Positions 5,724-9,193 of a stretch of 9,193 bases of DNA are shown one piece after another. The DNA comes from Verrucomicrobiota bacterium (GTDB lineage Bacteria > Verrucomicrobiota > Verrucomicrobiia > Chthoniobacterales > UBA10450): the NCBI GenBank assembly GCA_003218345.1, contig QHNF01000110.1, positions 488 to 9,680 of the forward strand, in the 5' to 3' direction. The translations under genes were made by a program, and so were the position numbers. The notes beneath the pieces were generated by a model. That model searched no databases and was not told where the DNA came from. It saw only the letters and a program-made list of their open reading frames with translations. Each line of letters opens with the position of its first letter. Positions within the stretch are counted from its first letter, which is position 1.

Positions 5724-6629
5724 ATGAGAATACTTTTTGCATTAATTTGTAGTTTTGCGCTCGCATTTGCCGCGAGCGGAGCGCAAGAAAAAAAGAAAGA
5801 ACAGAAGCCGGCGCCGAAAAAGCAGCAGCAGGCTGCGCAAGGTGCCGGGGCGCGCGCGGGCGGCTCTAAAGGAGGCGCGCCACATCAACAGACGGGGGCG
5901 TCACAGCGCACTCCCGCACCACAAGAGGGGCCTGGCGCAAAGCAGGGCAAGGGAAAGGAACCCCAGCAACCAAGTGGTACCACAGGACAACCAGGCGGGA
6001 CTGGACCGCAAAAGACAAAAGGAAAGAAAGGTCCGCAACAAACTCCTACCACGGCTGGTCAGACCGCCGCTGGCGGAGCAGGGGCCGGCAAGACAAAACA
6101 AGCCCAAGTCAAAGCAGCTCAGGCAAAATCGAAGCCATTCAAGCCGCAGCACTTCAATCTGCCAACGAAGACGACTCCGAAAAAGGTGGCAGCCGTAAAC
6201 TTCCAGCAAGGCAGACGCATTGAGGGCAGCCAAAACTGGCACGGTTCGAATTATCAGGTTTTTCGGAATTACAAATCTGAGTGGCACGACCAGGGTTGGT
6301 GGAGGAGCCATTACAATAACCGCGTAGTTTTCGTATATGGGGGTTGGTATGCCTGGAATGCGGGATACTGGATCCCGGCTTGGGGCTACGCTCCCAACGC
6401 GTACTACGCGTATGACGGCCCTATCTACGGCTATAATAATTTGCCGCCCGATCAGGTGATCGGAAATGTCCAGACCGCACTGCAGCAACAGGGTTATTAT
6501 CACGGCGAAGTGGACGGTCTGCTCGGCCCGCAGACGCGCGCCGCTATCGCAGATTACCAACGTGCCAACGGGCTGGCAGAAACATCCACAGCCGATCAGC
6601 CGACGCTGCAATCGCTGGGAATGGCATAA
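5724..6629 (+). CDS. Exported aromatic-rich peptidoglycan-binding protein (paralogue B)
   Basis: This is the intact 301-residue relative of the gene at 4657. A signal peptide (MRILFALICSFALAFAASGA, likely cut near residue 20) leads into a long basic, low-complexity linker at about residues 21-160, rich in Gln, Gly, Pro, Lys and Thr. The aromatic-rich module follows at about residues 175-245: FRNYKSEWH, WWRSHY, GGWYAWNAGYWIPAWGY, YDGPIYGYNNLPPDQV. A PG_binding_1 domain ends the protein (about 246-301: VQTALQQQGYYHGEVDGLLG, then QTRAAIADYQRANGL). The likely role is a periplasmic or wall-associated protein anchored on peptidoglycan. The function of the aromatic module is unknown to me. The linker differs completely from paralogue A, so only the two C-terminal modules are conserved. 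AAGGA at 5711-5715 precedes the ATG by eight bases. Its own terminator follows. Confidence 0.9.
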   Translation: MRILFALICSFALAFAASGAQEKKKEQKPAPKKQQQAAQGAGARAGGSKGGAPHQQTGASQRTPAPQEGPGAKQGKGKEPQQPSGTTGQPGGTGPQKTKGKKGPQQTPTTAGQTAAGGAGAGKTKQAQVKAAQAKSKPFKPQHFNLPTKTTPKKVAAVNFQQGRRIEGSQNWHGSNYQVFRNYKSEWHDQGWWRSHYNNRVVFVYGGWYAWNAGYWIPAWGYAPNAYYAYDGPIYGYNNLPPDQVIGNVQTALQQQGYYHGEVDGLLGPQTRAAIADYQRANGLAETSTADQPTLQSLGMA

Positions 6630-6650
6630 CTACCCGCCTAACTGCCAAAG

Positions 6651-6684
6651 AGCCGCCGCGGTATTGTGATTGACGGCGGCTTTT
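6651..6684 (+). terminator. Probable intrinsic terminator after paralogue B
   Basis: An 8-bp GC-rich stem (AGCCGCCG at 6651-6658 with CGGCGGCT at 6674-6681) has a 15-base loop and is followed by TTTTGCG. It lies 21 bases after the stop. It sits between convergent genes and could also slow transcription from the minus strand, where the hairpin is followed by only a short CTTT. Confidence 0.65.
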
Positions 6685-6753
6685 GCGTACCGAAAAAGAA
6701 TATGGGTGGTGGGTCATAGTGTGAGATGGCGCCTTACCATCGCGTCGATTTTA

Positions 6754-7875
6754 TTAAAGCGCCTTTTCGAGCAAATCAGCAAGGCGCCACCCGGCTTTGT
6801 GTAATTCTTTTCGGACAATGCTCACTGTCCAGGTGCGATAATTCATCTGGTCCGGCTGAGGTTTTTCGTCCGCTTCGCCGGCGGCGACAACACGATCTTC
6901 TTCTTGTTGCGCGTGCACATTTGTGAATTGCAACCGCTCATGCGCCTCGCGTGCAATCGGCAAAATTTCATCTGCCCAGACTTCGGCGTAGTTCTTGACG
7001 TCGAGGTTGGCCGGCATCTGCCAGTTCGTTGGCTGATGAGTGGCCATCTCATGAACCAGTTGCCTCTTCAACAGTTCGATCTGCGCAAGGAATTCCTTTT
7101 TCCGGAGCGTGGCTGGCGCGTCTGGGAAAAGCGCGTTGACGGCATCGTAGTCCCAAAAGGCGTGGAATTTTTTCTTGTGCATGCCGCGCGTGCGTGGCGG
7201 CTCATCGCTTAGTTCGAGCGTAAATGTGTTTCCGCCTTCATCGCCGAGCGCTGACTTATCTTTGTCAGGATCTGCAACTCGGCCATGCTCATCAAAATAT
7301 TCGGCGCCTACATGCAGTGGCTGGTGAATATCGGCGACATAATGAGCTAGCAAAATTAGCGCCACTGACTTCGTAATCTTGCGGTCATTTTGTTCGGGTA
7401 CTCTTCCTTGCAGGACTTGGATGCAATAGGGAATCATATGCACTATGTCCCATCGAGGGCGACCGGCGTTGCCGTCGCGGTATTTTTGCGACGGAACCAC
7501 TGGAACGTCGGTGTAATGAAACCAATGGTGCGAAGGCGCCACGGAATCCATGTCGTGCGTCGGCGGATTGGCTCGCCAGAAATCGCGGAGTTGTTTGTCA
7601 ATTCTGGGATGGCCGGAGTAGTGGAACGACCGTGGATCGTCCACTCCCTTTTTGTCCCAGCCTTTAATCTCGTCCGGAATTGTAGAGACTTTTTCAAGGC
7701 TAAGCCCGTCTAGCAGTGCCCCGATCTTTGCAGCGGTCGGCGTGTTGGCCAATCGTTCGTCAGCAATCGCGCCGACGATCTGATGTCCCAGAGGGCCGTA
7801 CGCCTGCGCTGAAGTTGAAAATTGCAGCGTCATAAGAATCGCTAGTAAGGAGCGGCGGCAAAGCAGAGATCTCAT
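6754..7875 (-). CDS. Exported S1/P1-type zinc nuclease
   Basis: S1/P1 nucleases are exported trinuclear-zinc enzymes that cut single-stranded DNA and RNA and remove 3'-phosphates. The 373-residue protein has a signal peptide (MRSLLCRRSLLAILMTLQFS, cut after AQA at 25). The mature chain begins YGPLGH, so His31 takes the place of P1 His6. Other zinc ligands are visible: Asp68 (IPDEIKG, probable), His120 (FHYTDVP), the hallmark HYVADIHQPLH (His178, Asp182, His188), GGN at 214-216, and His238/Asp242 in FHAFWD. Two oddities are Tyr in place of the usual N-terminal Trp, and a spacing of about 52 residues between Asp68 and His120, against about 15 in P1. ATG 7875 is preferred over TTG 7953, which overlaps the upstream gene and would bury the signal peptide. 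It is the last gene of the minus-strand cluster. Confidence 0.9.
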   Translation of the reverse strand: MRSLLCRRSLLAILMTLQFSTSAQAYGPLGHQIVGAIADERLANTPTAAKIGALLDGLSLEKVSTIPDEIKGWDKKGVDDPRSFHYSGHPRIDKQLRDFWRANPPTHDMDSVAPSHHWFHYTDVPVVPSQKYRDGNAGRPRWDIVHMIPYCIQVLQGRVPEQNDRKITKSVALILLAHYVADIHQPLHVGAEYFDEHGRVADPDKDKSALGDEGGNTFTLELSDEPPRTRGMHKKKFHAFWDYDAVNALFPDAPATLRKKEFLAQIELLKRQLVHEMATHQPTNWQMPANLDVKNYAEVWADEILPIAREAHERLQFTNVHAQQEEDRVVAAGEADEKPQPDQMNYRTWTVSIVRKELHKAGWRLADLLEKAL

Positions 7876-7942
7876 TTCCGGAATTGCCGATAATACAATT
7901 GAATCCCGTATTGCCCAGAAAAGGTCTGGCGCATCTCTTAGC

Positions 7943-8692
7943 TCACTGGTCAAAATTCATGCGGATTTCCTCGAGACGTTTCTGAAGTTTCGAGAAGTGC
8001 GATCCGGCCCAGTAAATCTGGCCACAGCCGGTGCAACGCCGGAATTGCTCGTAGTGGATTCTGGTAAGCGGTTCGAGCTCCTCAATTACGTCGGCCTTGG
8101 CGACTTTTTGCAACGCCCCATTGCAGCGAAGGCATCGCGTAAACGGAGCAATCGAATTCAAAAGGTGAAAGCGGCGGATTACTTCGACGGTTTGTTGATC
8201 TGCGTTTTGGGAACGCGGGCAGTAAGCGATTTTTACTACTGCGTGCATGAGTAACCGTCGGTCACGGGTGAGCAGGGCTCGGCCTTCACGTTTCATCACG
8301 TGTAGCAATTGCCGATCGGGTGCGTTGCGGTCATAGGCGACGTCAAAGCCGAGGAGGCGCAGGTTACGTGCGAGTTTGCCAAGGTGGCCATCTATGACAA
8401 ACCTCTCAATAAAAGGTGTTTGTAAACGTTTTTCTGCAGTGTGCGGGCGTTTTGCTCCCACTGAAAAAACTTCGATGTGTGCGTCGTTTGCGATCGGATA
8501 ATCGAAATCGACTGACTGCCCATCGACCAGGATTAGATCAACTTCCGGATGTGGCACACCGCATGACTCGATCACATCTTTTGTCGATGTTTTTTCTGTC
8601 AGAGAGCGCTCGATAAAACCGCCGCGCTGTCTCGACCCGAGAAAAAAATCAAGATCGCCATGGAAATGGAGCCGAACCGTGAACGGCCTCAC
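7943..8692 (-). CDS. Ubiquitin-like plus Mut7-C (PIN-fold) RNase with zinc ribbon
   Basis: The 249-residue protein has three parts. Residues 1-78 form a beta-grasp, MoaD/ubiquitin-like domain (Ub-Mut7C type: VRLHFHGDLDFFL at the start, HIEVFSVGA at the end) without a C-terminal GlyGly, so conjugation is unlikely. Residues about 93-175 are the Mut7-C domain, a PIN-like nuclease fold, with Asp101 in FVIDGHLGKLARNLRLLGFD and Asp144 in ALLTRDRRLL as likely metal ligands. Residues 185-230 carry a zinc ribbon with two CxxC pairs (Cys187/190 and Cys220/223). The family is predicted to act on RNA; the substrate is not known. The start is GTG 8692, one base after the stop of the upstream 3D-domain gene, pointing to translational coupling. 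The S1/P1 nuclease ATG follows 67 bases downstream. Confidence 0.9.
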   Translation of the reverse strand: MRPFTVRLHFHGDLDFFLGSRQRGGFIERSLTEKTSTKDVIESCGVPHPEVDLILVDGQSVDFDYPIANDAHIEVFSVGAKRPHTAEKRLQTPFIERFVIDGHLGKLARNLRLLGFDVAYDRNAPDRQLLHVMKREGRALLTRDRRLLMHAVVKIAYCPRSQNADQQTVEVIRRFHLLNSIAPFTRCLRCNGALQKVAKADVIEELEPLTRIHYEQFRRCTGCGQIYWAGSHFSKLQKRLEEIRMNFDQ

Positions 8693-8693
8693 G

Positions 8694-9193
8694 TTACTTC
8701 ATGATGCGCGCATTGGCGTAGCCGTACTCAAAGGTGGTTGCACGCGGGCGTCCCATGAATTTACCTGGTCCTAGCGGCTCATCTTCGCCGTAGTAACAGT
8801 CCATTTGCCATCGTCGCAGACCGCCTCCGGTATCGATAATCTTCCATCGAGTGCTGCCAAAAACTTTTTGCACTATCGGAGACTCCGTCTCAATGGTTGC
8901 TCCATGACGCAATCCGCTCTGGCCCAGTTTTGCCGCGGCGGAATAGCGCGCGACCAGAACACCTCCTCCGCCTGTAGGACGGGAAGCGAAAGCGAACGAA
9001 TCATCGCCGTTGTACCGAATGTAATGGCGTTCATCCACCGGCGTAACAATTCGACCGAAGCCTTCTTTCTTCACCGAGCGAAGAAAATCGCGCGAATACT
9101 TTCGCCCGTGTAATCCGGATTTTGTGACCGGCGTTGCATCGAAGCCGCGTTCAAAAGTAAAACCGGATTCGACTGGCGTGTAGTAGAGTGTGC
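8694..9193 (-). CDS. 3D-domain (MltA/RlpA-like) cell-wall protein, C-terminal part
   Basis: The frame is open to the right edge, so the N-terminus is missing; 165 residues are visible. The diagnostic block is KIIDTGGGLRRWQMDCYYGE, with the DTGG and the following Asp spaced as in 3D domains (three conserved aspartates). These double-psi barrel modules occur in MltA-type lytic transglycosylases and related wall-active proteins. The upstream portion (TLYYTPVESGF, GRKYSRDFLRSVKKEGFG, YIRYNGDDSFAFA) resembles stand-alone 3D proteins I associate with Verrucomicrobiota; that link is from memory. The GTG at 9074 could be misread as a start, but homologous-looking sequence continues upstream of it, so it is internal. 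It is probably exported, but no signal peptide can be seen. It stops one base before the Mut7-C gene and is the most upstream visible member of that cluster. Confidence 0.75.
   Translation of the reverse strand, partial: TLYYTPVESGFTFERGFDATPVTKSGLHGRKYSRDFLRSVKKEGFGRIVTPVDERHYIRYNGDDSFAFASRPTGGGGVLVARYSAAAKLGQSGLRHGATIETESPIVQKVFGSTRWKIIDTGGGLRRWQMDCYYGEDEPLGPGKFMGRPRATTFEYGYANARIMK

Noticed and set aside
5901..6611. 236-codon minus-strand open frame
   Set aside because: It is antisense to paralogue B, made from the complement of low-complexity linker and PG-binding codons, and has no support as a protein.
6725..6741. GATGG...CCATC hairpin as minus-strand terminator of the S1/P1 gene
   Set aside because: It has only five pairs and no T run follows it on the minus strand.
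7876..7953. Longer S1/P1 nuclease starting at TTG 7953
   Set aside because: It would overlap the Mut7-C gene and put 26 residues before the signal peptide. ATG 7875 gives a clean Sec signal.

Overview
The window looks like ordinary chromosome from a free-living Gram-negative bacterium, most likely a soil Verrucomicrobiota near Chthoniobacter/Udaeobacter. That placement is an inference from moderate GC, from gene content, and from small secreted proteins with aromatic-rich and peptidoglycan-binding modules, which I associate with that group. No phage, transposon, CRISPR, tRNA or rRNA signal was seen. No gene-free stretch exceeds about 180 bases.

Layout. The left edge (1-355, minus) is the N-terminus of purL. 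Divergent from it is a small secreted Thr-rich protein (536-889), closed by a strong intrinsic terminator (911-948). Next is a membrane-anchored DUF4760-like gene (1005-1509) whose reading frame is broken twice by apparent one-base losses. Three intact housekeeping genes follow on the plus strand: a class III PLP aminotransferase (1548-2966), transaldolase (3063-4052) and the tRNA wobble methyltransferase trmL (4140-4589). After these lie two diverged tandem paralogues of an exported, aromatic-rich, peptidoglycan-binding protein (4657-5553 and 5724-6629). The first is cut by an in-frame TAA exactly where its peptidoglycan-binding domain begins. Each copy is followed by its own hairpin terminator.

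The right part (6754-9193) is a minus-strand cluster convergent with the paralogues. In transcription order it holds a 3D-domain (cell-wall lytic-like) protein that runs off the right edge, a ubiquitin-like/Mut7-C (PIN-fold) RNase with a zinc ribbon one base downstream, and an exported S1/P1-type zinc nuclease.

How the genes relate. purL (purines), transaldolase (pentose phosphates) and trmL (tRNA) are unrelated housekeeping functions and do not form a pathway. The coherent themes are envelope proteins (the paralogue pair, the 3D protein, the Thr-rich protein) and a compact nuclease pair. The points most worth a second look are the nonsense-split paralogue, the doubly frameshifted DUF4760-like gene, and the 3D/Mut7-C/S1-P1 cluster. 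I found no clear evidence of a new defence or mobile system.
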